A DNA stretch of 64,000 nucleotides from IMG/VR virus record IMGVR_UViG_3300020202_000070, positions 1 to 64,000 of that record; one strand, written 5' to 3'. Position numbers and translations under genes: made by a program. Positions 16,607-25,666 of the stretch are shown here, in pieces. Origin of the DNA: a virus. Positions within the stretch are counted from its first letter, which is position 1, and the number at the start of each line of letters is the position of its first letter. The notes beneath the pieces were generated by a model, which saw nothing but the letters and a program-made list of their open reading frames with translations, made no database searches and had not been told where the DNA came from.

Positions 16607-18274
16607 TCACTCCTCGGTCTCGTCGTCCGCCGGCCCCTCCGGCTCCGCCTCGACCGCGGCGTCGGCCAGTTCGACCGCGCGCATCGCGTCGCCGCCGGTG
16701 TGGGCGAGCGCCGCGCAGAACAGCGCGACGTACCAGTCGCTGTCGAGGTCGCTGCGGCCGATCCTGTCCGCGAGCATCCCCGCCAGCTCCGGGCCGACGC
16801 GAATGGGGTCGCTCTCGCTCTCGGTCGCCGTCCGGGCGAACGTCGCGGCCACGACCTTTTTCGCCGCCCGGAGCGTCGCCAGGGGGTTGCGGGCTGTGCT
16901 GTACGCGAGATACGCGACGCTGACGCTCGGCATCACCGCCGCCACCTTCGCGGCGATCGGGCCGGCGACCGCGAGCGCCGCCCCGCCCGTCGCGTAGCCG
17001 CCGAAGAAGTCGGCCACGTGCAGCGCGTGCCGGAGCTTCGTCGCGGCCTCCTCCGACAGCCCCCGCTCCTTCGCCGCTTCCGCCGCGACCTCCTGCACCT
17101 TCACCGCGGCGTACATCAGCCGGCGCTCGACGGCGTGGAAGATCGCCAGCCCGCCGCGGCCCAGCGCCAGCACCGCCCGCCCGCCGCGCGAGCCTTCGAG
17201 CTTCGCCACGAGCTTGTCCTTGACGCGCGCCAGCCGGCCCCTCTCGGCCGCGGGCAGCGCGTCGTGGTGCGCGTCGGCGGCCGCGGTCTCGGCCTCGGCC
17301 GGGTCGGGGGTGTTGCCGGTCGGGGGGGTGCGTGCGTCCGCACCGGCGTCGCCGCTCCCCACGTGCTCGCCGTCCACGTACCGCTGCTTGCGCCCGGCGG
17401 CGTCGGTGATCGTGCCGGAGAAGCCGTGCTCCAGCAGCCAGCGGTGCGAGGCGTCGGCGTCGGCGGCGGCCTCGGATTCGGTGCGCCCCGGTGCAGGCGC
17501 AGGCCGCGCCCCGCCGGCGTTGGCCGCCCGCCACAACTCCCGCAGCGTCTCCTCGTCGTAATAGACCGGAACCGCGGTCGCCTCGGCCCGGATCGCCCCG
17601 GCGACCCGGTGGTGGCCGTCGGTCACCTGCGGGCGGAGTTCGGGGTGGTCGGCCGTGCCGCGCAGGAGTACCGGCGTGATCGGCTCGCCCCGACCGACCG
17701 CCTCGGCGATCCGGGCGACCTTCTCCTCCCCGCCGGTTTCGCCGCGGCCCACCTCGGACCAGTCGTCCGCCTCGCTCGGGTCGATGTCCGCCACGCGCAC
17801 GACGTCGTGCGGCGGCGGCACGCGGTCCCCCGCACGCTCGGCCGCGTGCCGGTCGAGGAAGGCGTCGAGGCTCAGGCCGCGGGCGTCGGACCGCAGGGCC
17901 GGGAGCCCGACCGGGTCGGCGTGGATCGGGGCGGGCTTCTTCACGCCTCCAGTATTCGTCCCGTCCCCAGGCTTTCCAGTCCTTTCCGCGGGACGAGGGG
18001 CGCCAGCTTGCGGCCCCTTTGCCGGCACGGGTCGGCCGTTCTTCATCGTGTACCACCGGCCGGTGCCACCACGCCACACCTCGCCCTCGCGGCGATGACC
18101 GCCCTCGCTCTCGAGCGCCTCGCCGTGCTCGGCCCCAGTCGCCTCGCCGGCGGTCAGTTCCGCGAGCGCCTCCGGGTCGTCGCCCCGCTCCGCCAGCCAC
18201 GCGGCCAGCTCCGCGTCGCCGTCGGCGTGCGCCGCGAGGATCATCTCCTGGAGCGTGTCGAGGGCCTGGCTCAT
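16607..18274 (-). CDS. ParB-like domain protein linked to the portal
   Basis: A 555-residue protein from ATG 18274, overlapping the portal stop by ATGA. Residues 64-86 hold a motif also present in the portal protein (GRWYTMKNGRPVPAK). Residues 155-238 look like a ParB/sulfiredoxin fold (VTDGHHRVAGAIRA). The C-terminal 180 residues form Ala/Gly-rich hydrophobic helices (AALAVAGPIAAKVAAVMP), as in ejected internal proteins or membrane-active domains. ParB-like domains bind nucleotides or cut DNA; here the activity is unknown. A virion cargo role is inferred. Confidence 0.6.
   Translation of the reverse strand: MSQALDTLQEMILAAHADGDAELAAWLAERGDDPEALAELTAGEATGAEHGEALESEGGHRREGEVWRGGTGRWYTMKNGRPVPAKGPQAGAPRPAERTGKPGDGTNTGGVKKPAPIHADPVGLPALRSDARGLSLDAFLDRHAAERAGDRVPPPHDVVRVADIDPSEADDWSEVGRGETGGEEKVARIAEAVGRGEPITPVLLRGTADHPELRPQVTDGHHRVAGAIRAEATAVPVYYDEETLRELWRAANAGGARPAPAPGRTESEAAADADASHRWLLEHGFSGTITDAAGRKQRYVDGEHVGSGDAGADARTPPTGNTPDPAEAETAAADAHHDALPAAERGRLARVKDKLVAKLEGSRGGRAVLALGRGGLAIFHAVERRLMYAAVKVQEVAAEAAKERGLSEEAATKLRHALHVADFFGGYATGGAALAVAGPIAAKVAAVMPSVSVAYLAYSTARNPLATLRAAKKVVAATFARTATESESDPIRVGPELAGMLADRIGRSDLDSDWYVALFCAALAHTGGDAMRAVELADAAVEAEPEGPADDETEE
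17327..17344. repeat. dispersed 18-bp palindrome copy
   Basis: GGTGCGTGCGTCCGCACC, translated as GADART in the ParB-like gene. Confidence 0.7.
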
Positions 18275-21200
18275 ATGATCGCCCTCGCGCCGCGGTAGAC
18301 GATCTCCGCCAGTTCGTCGGCCGTCGCCATGCGCTTGTTGCCCGCCGGGTCGGTGACGCCGTAGAAGGTCGTCTTCGACTTGAGGTCCGTCTTCCCCTCG
18401 CCGAAGTGGAACTGGTAGCCCATCTGTTCGAGCGCCGCCCGCATCGGGCCGACGTTGAGCCGCTTGCGGCTCCTCGGCAGCTTGACGTCGTGGGTCCGCT
18501 CGCCCGGCTGGGGCGGCATCTCGGCCAGTGACCCCCAGCCCGCGGGCGCCGCCCCGTCCCTCTTCAGCACGTCGGCGTGGCCGCCGTCCGTGCCCACCTC
18601 GACCCGCTCCTCGAACACCTCCGGGAGCGTCGCGCCCGGCGTGCCGGCGCGCTCCTCGGTCGGCCACAGCCCGCGCGCCTTGAACACCGCCGTACACTTC
18701 GGGAACTCGCGGGCGATCTGCGCGTGCGGCACGTCGGACGCGTACACGAGGCGGCCGAACTCGGCCATGCCCTCCTGGGGCTTGGTCGTCGCGTAATAGG
18801 AGAGGGGCGGCTCGCCGCGGTCGTAGGCGGCGGTGCCCTGGTCGATCTCGCTCTTGAACGCGTCGGCCCACTCCGGCGAGAAGCTGATCTCGTGGCCCGG
18901 CCCGTCGATGGCGTGCGTGAACTCGTGGGCGTAGAGGCCCGGCGCCTTGTCGAACCCCTCGACGTGGCGGCCGGGCTGGCGCGACTCCGCGTCGTTGTCG
19001 CCGTCCACGTGGACGTGCCGGAAGCCGTTCATGTACACGCCGCCGATCCGCTTCTTCTTCAGGAACGCGTACTGGTTGCGGACGAACTCCCGCTGCTCGG
19101 CGTCGAGCCCCGGCTGGTCGACGAGCTGCGCGATCATCGCCTCGGGGATGTCCGCGATCGACTTGTGGAACGTCACCCCCTCGAGGTTGGCGTGGACGCG
19201 GTCGAGCGCCGCCTTCGGCATGGTCTTCACCACACGGGCGAGCGCCCTGCCGTAGTGCTCGCGCTGGTCGTCGGTAAGGGGTGCGGCGTTGAGCGCGAGC
19301 ACGAGCTTCCGCGCCGCCGGGTGCGGGCCGTCGTCCGGGGCCGGGGTTGGCTTCGGCTCCTCCTTCGGGGCCGCCCGCGCCAACTCGGCCTCGGCGTCCG
19401 CGAGGCGCTGGGCGTACTCGTCCACGACGGCGCGGCGGTCGTCGTACCCGCGGCCGAACTGCGGGCGATTGCCCGTCTTGGCCGCCTCCGGAAAGGCGCG
19501 GTCGAGTTCGGCCTTCGCCTCGGCGTGGAGGCGCTTGTAGCGGTCGCGGAGCTTCGTCAGGTGCTCGACGTCCGGCGGGGCGGCGGGCGTCGGCTCCTCC
19601 TTCGGAGCGGGCGCCGGCTTCTTGGCCGGCTTCCCCTTCGCCGCCTTCTTCTCCGCGTCCGCCTGTTTCTTCTTCTCCTTCGCCCTCGCCAGCAGGCCCG
19701 CGATCGCGTCGGCCTTCGTCTTGCCGAGCTTCGCGGCGTGCTCCTTCGCCAGGGCCACGACCTGATCCTTCTTCAGCGTGCCGAGCTGCTCGTTGAGCTT
19801 CTTGACCGCCGCCGGCGTCAGCTTCGCCGCGTCGCCGGAAAGCTGCGCCTTCACCGCCGCCACGGTCGCGGCCGGGTCGGGCTTGGCGGCTTTGGCGGCC
19901 GGCTTGGCCGCGGACCTCTTCGGCTCCGGCTTCGCGCCCTTGCCCTGCGGTGCGGGCTTCTCCTTCGCGGCCGGCTTCTTCGCACCGCCTTCGCTGCCGC
20001 TCGGTGCCTTCGCGGGCACGACGCGGCCGTTCTTCTTCGTGAACCACCGGCCGCTCTGGCCCTTCCAGACGGCGCCCTCCTCGCGCGCCGGGCCGGCCTC
20101 GAGCAGGTCCGCGGCAAACGACTCCAGGAGCGACTCGAACGCCGCGAAGGGGTCGTTCGGCTCCTCGCCCGGCGTCGGCTTCGGTGCGGGCGTCTGCACT
20201 CCCCCGCCCCCGCCCGGCCCGCCGCCCTGGTCCGGCGGAACTTCCGTCGGCAGCGGCTGGCCCGGCGTGCCGTGCTCCTCCTGGTACACGCGGTTGTCGG
20301 CCTCGATCTGGTCGTAGTCGCGGCCCTGGCGCTGGGCGAACTGCTGGCGGCTGTCGAGGTCGAGCGGAATCTCGATCTGCGCCCGCTGGGTCTCCACCAG
20401 CTTGTTCCGCGTCTCCGGGCTGGGCGCCTCGACCAGAAGGTCGATGAGCGGCTCCAGCTCCTCCCAGGTGCAAACCTTGTAGCTGCCGCCCTCTTGCGGA
20501 ACCCGCAGGCCGTGCGTGCGGACGTAGTGCCGCAGCGCGTACCAGATCGGCTTCTTGAACGCCTCGCGGTAGCCGCGCTGCTCCTGTAGCACGCGGCGCA
20601 CGAACGGCGACTCGGCGGTGAGCGAACTGGCGTAGTTGTTGTTGGACGCGTCGGCCGAAATGAGCCACTCGAACCCGTTCCACTTGACGACCGCGCCGCG
20701 CAGGCACGCCTGCAACACCTGAATGTGGATGGGCGTGCTCGTGGCGATCGGACCGGGGACGTACTGCATCCCCTTCGGGATGTCCTCCCACGAGCCGCGG
20801 CGGTGCCGGCGGATCGGCTCCTGTGCGCCGGTGACCGGGTCGGTGCGGGTGAACTCGGCGTCGGCGCCCACGAACGCCTGCACGTCCTCCTCGGCGGCCG
20901 TCTCGTGCTGACGGACGGCCACGATCGCGGCCTGCTGCGCCGCCGTGTCGCCGAGGTTCGTCTGCAGCCGGCCGGCGAGGTAGATGGCGTCGTAGGCGCC
21001 GAAGCAGAACTCGGTGACGCCGCGCTTCATCGACCGCCGCACGTTGCGCCGGTAGTGGGTCACCTCGTCGGGGTCGTACTCGTCGCCCTCGGCGGGGCCC
21101 TCGCCGAACTGGAAGTAGTACTTGAGCACCCGCTGCACGTCGTCCCGCGGCGTGCAGACGCCGAAGCCGTACTCGCGAGCGTCCGAGCCCGGCGGCTGCG

Positions 21201-21852
21201 TCAGCTGCTCGCACTCCTGGGTACGGAAGTCGGTCCACCCGTCGTCGCGCGGGTGGTGCGTCAGCAGGAACTCGCCGTCCTCCAGGCTGCGCTCGAACAA
21301 CTCCGGCTCCATCGCCGGCTGCTCGCCGCCGTGCCACTGGTTCATGCGCAGGATCTCGTCCACGACCCGCTGGGCCGCGTCGATCACCTCCTGCTCGACC
21401 TGCTGCCGCTTCTGCCGTTTGGCGATCCGGTACGTGCAGCCGGAGGAGACGACGTAGCTGGACAGGCCGTGGACCATGCCCTGCGCGTAGGTGTTGGTCG
21501 CGACGAGCAGCCGCGCCGGGGCGCGGAGGAGCGACAGCTCGGCCTCGGTCTGGTAGACGGGCCAGTTGCGCCCGGCCTTGCGGTGCCAGTACGCCGCGGG
21601 GCCGCTCACCAAGGGGTCGCCGGTGTGGCGGGCCAGGTCGAGCAATTCGGCGTAGGGCGTGACCCAATCGAGCGAGAGGCTCTCGCGCAGTTCGCGGCGG
21701 TGCTCGGCCGCGTAGGCGCGGGCCAGCCGCCGGGCGCGCAGCCGCTCGGCGGCGAGGCGGTTCTCCTCGCGCAAGCGCAGCAGTTCGGCGCGGGAGGTGC
21801 GAACGCCCGCACCGAGGAGGCGGGCGTGGCCGTTGCCGTTGGCCGTGGACAT
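18271..21852 (-). CDS. portal protein fused to a zincin-type metallopeptidase domain
   Basis: A 1193-residue protein. Residues 1-530 fit a phage portal (clip, stem and crown pattern; HIQVLQACLRGAVVKW; a C-terminal basic helix). Residues 540-850 are a long Lys/Ala/Pro-rich linker that includes GRWFTKKNGRVVPAK at about residue 600. Residues 870-1110 hold a zincin: HEFTH near residue 975, with a downstream EGMAEFGRLVYA (third ligand Glu) near 1027, as in anthrax lethal factor-like proteases carried by phage heads. Usual portals are 450-550 residues, so this is a large fusion. It probably delivers the protease with the DNA; that is inference. Confidence 0.75.
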   Translation of the reverse strand: MSTANGNGHARLLGAGVRTSRAELLRLREENRLAAERLRARRLARAYAAEHRRELRESLSLDWVTPYAELLDLARHTGDPLVSGPAAYWHRKAGRNWPVYQTEAELSLLRAPARLLVATNTYAQGMVHGLSSYVVSSGCTYRIAKRQKRQQVEQEVIDAAQRVVDEILRMNQWHGGEQPAMEPELFERSLEDGEFLLTHHPRDDGWTDFRTQECEQLTQPPGSDAREYGFGVCTPRDDVQRVLKYYFQFGEGPAEGDEYDPDEVTHYRRNVRRSMKRGVTEFCFGAYDAIYLAGRLQTNLGDTAAQQAAIVAVRQHETAAEEDVQAFVGADAEFTRTDPVTGAQEPIRRHRRGSWEDIPKGMQYVPGPIATSTPIHIQVLQACLRGAVVKWNGFEWLISADASNNNYASSLTAESPFVRRVLQEQRGYREAFKKPIWYALRHYVRTHGLRVPQEGGSYKVCTWEELEPLIDLLVEAPSPETRNKLVETQRAQIEIPLDLDSRQQFAQRQGRDYDQIEADNRVYQEEHGTPGQPLPTEVPPDQGGGPGGGGGVQTPAPKPTPGEEPNDPFAAFESLLESFAADLLEAGPAREEGAVWKGQSGRWFTKKNGRVVPAKAPSGSEGGAKKPAAKEKPAPQGKGAKPEPKRSAAKPAAKAAKPDPAATVAAVKAQLSGDAAKLTPAAVKKLNEQLGTLKKDQVVALAKEHAAKLGKTKADAIAGLLARAKEKKKQADAEKKAAKGKPAKKPAPAPKEEPTPAAPPDVEHLTKLRDRYKRLHAEAKAELDRAFPEAAKTGNRPQFGRGYDDRRAVVDEYAQRLADAEAELARAAPKEEPKPTPAPDDGPHPAARKLVLALNAAPLTDDQREHYGRALARVVKTMPKAALDRVHANLEGVTFHKSIADIPEAMIAQLVDQPGLDAEQREFVRNQYAFLKKKRIGGVYMNGFRHVHVDGDNDAESRQPGRHVEGFDKAPGLYAHEFTHAIDGPGHEISFSPEWADAFKSEIDQGTAAYDRGEPPLSYYATTKPQEGMAEFGRLVYASDVPHAQIAREFPKCTAVFKARGLWPTEERAGTPGATLPEVFEERVEVGTDGGHADVLKRDGAAPAGWGSLAEMPPQPGERTHDVKLPRSRKRLNVGPMRAALEQMGYQFHFGEGKTDLKSKTTFYGVTDPAGNKRMATADELAEIVYRGARAII
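20183..20200. repeat. dispersed 18-bp palindrome copy
   Basis: GGTGCGGGCGTCTGCACT in the portal linker, translated as VQTPAP. Confidence 0.65.
21796..21813. repeat. dispersed 18-bp palindrome copy
   Basis: GGTGCGAACGCCCGCACC near the portal start, translated as GAGVRT. Confidence 0.75.
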
Positions 21853-21885
21853 GCCCCGAAAGTACCGGGGCGGGGGTGGCCGGGG

Positions 21886-22503
21886 CTAAGAGGTGGCCGG
21901 TATGACGTGCGGAGCGTCGGCCTTCGGGGCCTCCGCCCGCACCGACTCGAAGTGCCGCCGGATGCCGTCCCACAGTCGGCCGCTGATGGGGTGCGCCTCG
22001 TACAGCACCGCGAACAGCTCGCCGTACCGCACGCCGAAGCGGTCGGCCCAATCGGCGACGGGCTGGCCGCTGGCGGCGATGTGGTCGCGGAGTGCCTTCG
22101 CCATGCCGGCGTCGATGCGCGCCTGCTCGACCCGGAACTGCCGCACGGTCTGGAGCAGCTCGTCCAGGTCGGGCGCCTCGGCGGTGGTCGTGGTGGTGCC
22201 GGCGGTGTTGTAGGTCGCCGGCCCGTCCGGCACCCCGGACGCGGCGGCCTCCGCCATGATCGCCGCGACGACGCGATCCGCGGCCCGCTGTGCCGCCGCG
22301 GCAGCGCGTTCGTCGGGCGTGGTGCCGGGGACGCGCGGCAGCTCCCGCGGCGCGGCGCAGGCGTTCAGCTTCTCGCACTCCGCGCGGGCCTGCGCCGCGG
22401 TGCCGACGGGGCCGAAGGCGGCATTCGTCCGCAGGCCCATGACGCACCACTCGTCGTCGGGCCGGCCCGTGACGCGGACGGGGATCCAGTCGCCTGCGGC
22501 CAT
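21886..22503 (-). CDS. hypothetical protein between terminase and portal
   Basis: A 205-residue protein from ATG 22503, 2 bases after the terminase stop. Ala-rich, with a Thr run (AGTTTTTAEAP) and a C-terminal domain starting DELLQTVRQFRVEQARID that looks helical. Unrecognised; position suggests a packaging or head accessory. Confidence 0.55.
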   Translation of the reverse strand: MAAGDWIPVRVTGRPDDEWCVMGLRTNAAFGPVGTAAQARAECEKLNACAAPRELPRVPGTTPDERAAAAAQRAADRVVAAIMAEAAASGVPDGPATYNTAGTTTTTAEAPDLDELLQTVRQFRVEQARIDAGMAKALRDHIAASGQPVADWADRFGVRYGELFAVLYEAHPISGRLWDGIRRHFESVRAEAPKADAPHVIPATS

Positions 22504-22505
22504 CG

Positions 22506-23996
22506 TCACTTCCTCGCCGGGTGTTTGCCGTTCCACAGCCGCACGGCCAGCCGCCGGGCGTACTCCAGCGCGTCGGGGCCGTCGTCGAAATCGGCCACCG
22601 GGAACTCCTGGAGTTGGCGCACCAGCATACGCGTTCCGGGCGTCGCGCGGAAGCGGATGTTCTTGCGGGTGACGTCGGCCGAGAGCCGGCGGATGCGCAC
22701 CTCCTTCGGCACGTTGCCGGTGAGCATCTTGTACATCGGCAGGGCGAAGCCGGCGGCCCGCGTCTGCCGCACGAACTCGTCGGCGAGCAGTTCCTGGAAC
22801 TGGTCGCTCTCGCACCCGAAGCCCTCGAGGTCGAGGCCCGTCTCCTCCTGCACCCGCCGGGCGAACTCGATGCCGTCGGTCACGATCCGCGGCGTCGGCC
22901 GGCGGGCGAGGTCCGCCTCCACCCACAGCCCGCCGGCGCGGTCGCGGGCCAGGGCCACGAGCGCCGAGTAGTCGCCGTGGGCGGCATCCTTGCCCTTCGA
23001 CGGGTCGAGCGCGATCACGAGGAGCTGGAGGTCATCGGCCGGCGGCCAGTCGTCGAACCAGATCGAGTTGGGGAAGCACGCCGCGTCCCACTCGGTGCCG
23101 CCCTCGGCGCGCGGATCCTGCTGGTCGAGGGCGTAGAAGTCGCGCGGCTCGAGCTTGCGCCTCTGCTCCCACTCCTCGGCCGTGCGGAACCACGGCCAGA
23201 GCGACTCGCCGGGCAGCCGCCAGTCCTCGGGGTGCGGGGCGTCGGTGGCGAGGGCCGGCAGGGTGAGCACGTCGAACGGCTCGCTCTCGCCGGCGGCGAC
23301 CTTGCGCTTCAGCCGGCCGATCAGGTCGTCCTCGTGCCAGCGGGTCGCGGTGATGAGGATACCGGCCCCTTTGGCCTGCCGCGTGTGGAAGACGGACGTG
23401 TACCACCGCCACACCCGCTCGCGGTGCGCGGGGGAGTTCGCCTCCTCGCGGTCCTTGCAGTAGTCGTCGATGACGCCGTGGGTGAAGCCGCGGCCGGACA
23501 GGCCGCCGCCGATGCCGACCGCCTTGAAGCTGCCGCCGCCGGCGACGTCGAACAGGTCCGCCCGGTCGCGGTCCCGCCTGCCGAGGGTGAGGCCGGCGGC
23601 CGGGAACACCTCGCGGTAGCGGTCGCCGTCGAGGATCGTCCGCACGTCGCGGCTCATCTCGTTGGCCAGGTCCGCCGTGTGACAGGCCAGGACGACGCGG
23701 GCCTTCGGCACCTTGCCGAACAGGTACGCCGGCAGCCGGCGCGAGGTCGCCTCGCTCTTGCCGTGCCGGGGCGGCATCTCGACGATGACGCGCTTGCGCC
23801 GGCCGCGGGCGAAGTCGTCGATGTAGCGGTACAAGAGCTCGTGGTGCTTCCACCAGTCGTAGTCGGCCGGGGCGGTGAACTTGGCGAACGAGTACAGGTG
23901 CTCGCGCGAGCGGCGGACGGCCCGCTCGTGCAGCACCGCCCGCAGCGCGAGCTTAGACGCCCTGGAGGCGTCGGATTTCGGCGTCGAGGTCGTCAT
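22506..23996 (-). CDS. terL: terminase large subunit
   Basis: A 496-residue ATPase-nuclease that cuts and pumps phage DNA into the head. Walker A is MPPRHGKS at residues 74-81, the Walker B region GVIDDYCKD lies near residue 180, and the coupling motif is ITATRWHEDD. The nuclease domain has LDPSKGKDAAHGDYS near residue 335 and DFDDGPDALEYARR near the end, giving the acidic metal site. Length is normal. The small subunit overlaps its start by 44 bases. Confidence 0.92.
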   Translation of the reverse strand: MTTSTPKSDASRASKLALRAVLHERAVRRSREHLYSFAKFTAPADYDWWKHHELLYRYIDDFARGRRKRVIVEMPPRHGKSEATSRRLPAYLFGKVPKARVVLACHTADLANEMSRDVRTILDGDRYREVFPAAGLTLGRRDRDRADLFDVAGGGSFKAVGIGGGLSGRGFTHGVIDDYCKDREEANSPAHRERVWRWYTSVFHTRQAKGAGILITATRWHEDDLIGRLKRKVAAGESEPFDVLTLPALATDAPHPEDWRLPGESLWPWFRTAEEWEQRRKLEPRDFYALDQQDPRAEGGTEWDAACFPNSIWFDDWPPADDLQLLVIALDPSKGKDAAHGDYSALVALARDRAGGLWVEADLARRPTPRIVTDGIEFARRVQEETGLDLEGFGCESDQFQELLADEFVRQTRAAGFALPMYKMLTGNVPKEVRIRRLSADVTRKNIRFRATPGTRMLVRQLQEFPVADFDDGPDALEYARRLAVRLWNGKHPARK

Positions 23997-24441
23997 CGGT
24001 CGCGTCGGCGTACTGGATGGGGCCGCCGTTCTTGCCGGTGTGCTCGTGCTGCTGCTTCTCCACGTACCCGCGATCCTTGCCGAGCGTCTTCAAGATGAGC
24101 GTCACCGCCCACCCCTCGCCGGCCAAGACCGCGCGGTCGAGCGAACTCTCGGCGTTGTCCAGGCGCGTCTCGCGGGCGTCCTTGACCACGGCCTTCAGCT
24201 CGTCGTGGGCCTCGACGTAGCCCCAGACGGAGCCGCGGGTCACGCCGAAGGAGCGGGCCACCGCGGCGAGGTTGCCGGCGTACTTCGGGATCGCCTCGCG
24301 CAGCGCCGCGACGGACAGGGGGCGGACCTGAACCGGGGCCGGGGGGCGCGCTGGTTTGTCCGGTTCGGCCGCCGGCGCCGGCGGAGCTTTCTTCGCCGCG
24401 GCCGGCCGCTTCGCGACGGGCTTCTTACGCTTCGCGCTCAC
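23953..24441 (-). CDS. terS: terminase small subunit
   Basis: A 162-residue protein. After a Lys/Ala/Pro-rich N-terminus, residues 48-80 form a helix-turn-helix (AAVARSFGVTRGSVWGYVE), followed by a helical oligomerisation part and a motif LGKDRGYVEKQQHEHTG common in small terminases. It should recognise the packaging site. It overlaps terL and is overlapped by the methyltransferase gene. Confidence 0.8.
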   Translation of the reverse strand: MSAKRKKPVAKRPAAAKKAPPAPAAEPDKPARPPAPVQVRPLSVAALREAIPKYAGNLAAVARSFGVTRGSVWGYVEAHDELKAVVKDARETRLDNAESSLDRAVLAGEGWAVTLILKTLGKDRGYVEKQQHEHTGKNGGPIQYADATDDDLDAEIRRLQGV

Positions 24442-25666
24442 AGGACAGGCCCTCGGCCTCGGCTCGGCGCAGGATGGTATCCGCCCATCGACAATCCAGT
24501 TCGCAGCCGTACACGGTTCGGTTCAGCCGGTGTCCCGCGATCAGCGTGGTGCCGCTGCCGAGGAACGGGTCGTACACGACGTCGCCCTCGGCGCCGTGGT
24601 TGCGGATCGGCCGGGCCATGCACTCGATCGGCTTCTGGGTGCCGTGGTCGCTGTCGAAGGAGTCGTCCTTCTTCGGGATCTTCCACAGCGACGTCTGGCT
24701 CCGGTCGCCGCACCAGCGGGCCGTCGAGCCCTTCCGCACGGCGTACCAACACGGCTCGTGCTGCCAGTGGTAGTGGCCGCGGCTGATCACGTGGCCGTCC
24801 TTCGCCCACACGACCTGCAGCCGGATCTCGAACCCGGCCGCCTCGAGCGACGCCTGCACGCTGCTGGCATGCCGACCGGCATGCCAGCAGTACACCACGT
24901 CGCCGGGGAAGAGCTTCCACGCGTCGGTCCAGTCGGCGCGTTCGTCGTTGGCGACTCGGCCCAAACGCCGCTCGGCGTTTGGGCCGAGTGCGTCCTGCCG
25001 CCACTCCGGGTCATACTCCACGCCGTACGGCGGGTCCGTCACCATCAGGAACGGCTTCGCGCCCGCGAACAGCCGCGCCACGTTCCCCTTCACCGTGCAG
25101 TCGCCGACCAGGAGCCGGTGCTTCCCGCCGATCACCCACAGCTCGCCCGGCTTCGTGCGCGTCGGCCCCTCCTCCGGCGTCGCGTCGAAGTCGTCGCCCC
25201 CGCCGCCGGCCGTCGCCCCTTCCGGCGCAATACCCGCGGCCGTGGCGAGCGACTCGAGCAGTTCGTTGATGGGGCCGCTGTCGGTGCTGACGCCCGCCAG
25301 GAGCGACGCCAGGGCCGCGGAATCGGCCTCGGCCAAAGCCCCGATCGGATCGAGTGTCGCGAGGATGAGGCGCTCCTGCTCCTCGGTCCAGCTCCCGATC
25401 ACGACCGGCACCGGTGCGTCGCTCTTGGCCGCGAGCTTTTTCCGGGCGTGACCGTCCACGAGCCGGCCCGTCGCTTCATTGAGAAGCAGCACGCCGGCCC
25501 AGCCGACCTCGGCGATCACGTCCGCCAGGGCGTCGAGCTGCTTCTGCGGATGCGTCTTCCAGTTCGCGGGGTTGTCGGCCAGCTCCGAGGGCCTGCGGTA
25601 TTCGAGCCGCAAGGGCTGAGGGGCCGGTTTCTTCGCCGCACGCTTCGCTTGCTTCGCCTTCGCCAT
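24425..25666 (-). CDS. ParB-like domain / DNA adenine or N4-cytosine methyltransferase
   Basis: A 413-residue fusion. Residues 15-110 are a ParB-like domain (PQKQLDALADVIAEVGW, then GRLVDGHARKKLA). Residues 170-410 are a beta-class amino-methyltransferase with motif IV DPPYG and motif I DPFLGSGTTLIAG. Such enzymes often protect phage DNA from host restriction and are encoded next to terminases. Two perfect inverted repeats lie inside the methyltransferase part. Confidence 0.85.
   Translation of the reverse strand: MAKAKQAKRAAKKPAPQPLRLEYRRPSELADNPANWKTHPQKQLDALADVIAEVGWAGVLLLNEATGRLVDGHARKKLAAKSDAPVPVVIGSWTEEQERLILATLDPIGALAEADSAALASLLAGVSTDSGPINELLESLATAAGIAPEGATAGGGGDDFDATPEEGPTRTKPGELWVIGGKHRLLVGDCTVKGNVARLFAGAKPFLMVTDPPYGVEYDPEWRQDALGPNAERRLGRVANDERADWTDAWKLFPGDVVYCWHAGRHASSVQASLEAAGFEIRLQVVWAKDGHVISRGHYHWQHEPCWYAVRKGSTARWCGDRSQTSLWKIPKKDDSFDSDHGTQKPIECMARPIRNHGAEGDVVYDPFLGSGTTLIAGHRLNRTVYGCELDCRWADTILRRAEAEGLSCEREA
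24861..24890. repeat. perfect inverted repeat in methyltransferase gene
   Basis: 14-bp arms (CTGCTGGCATGCCG and its complement) separated by only AC. It lies within the segment coding for WHAGRHASS. Confidence 0.85.
24954..24989. repeat. second perfect inverted repeat in methyltransferase gene
   Basis: 17-bp arms (ACTCGGCCCAAACGCCG and its complement) separated by only CT. It codes for part of GPNAERRLG. Confidence 0.85.

Noticed and set aside
16607-22450. A single open frame of 1947 codons on the minus strand
   Set aside because: The upstream 1390 codons are a low-complexity Arg/Ala/Pro/Gly shadow of the portal and neighbouring genes; only the last 555 codons, from ATG 18274, show real protein features.
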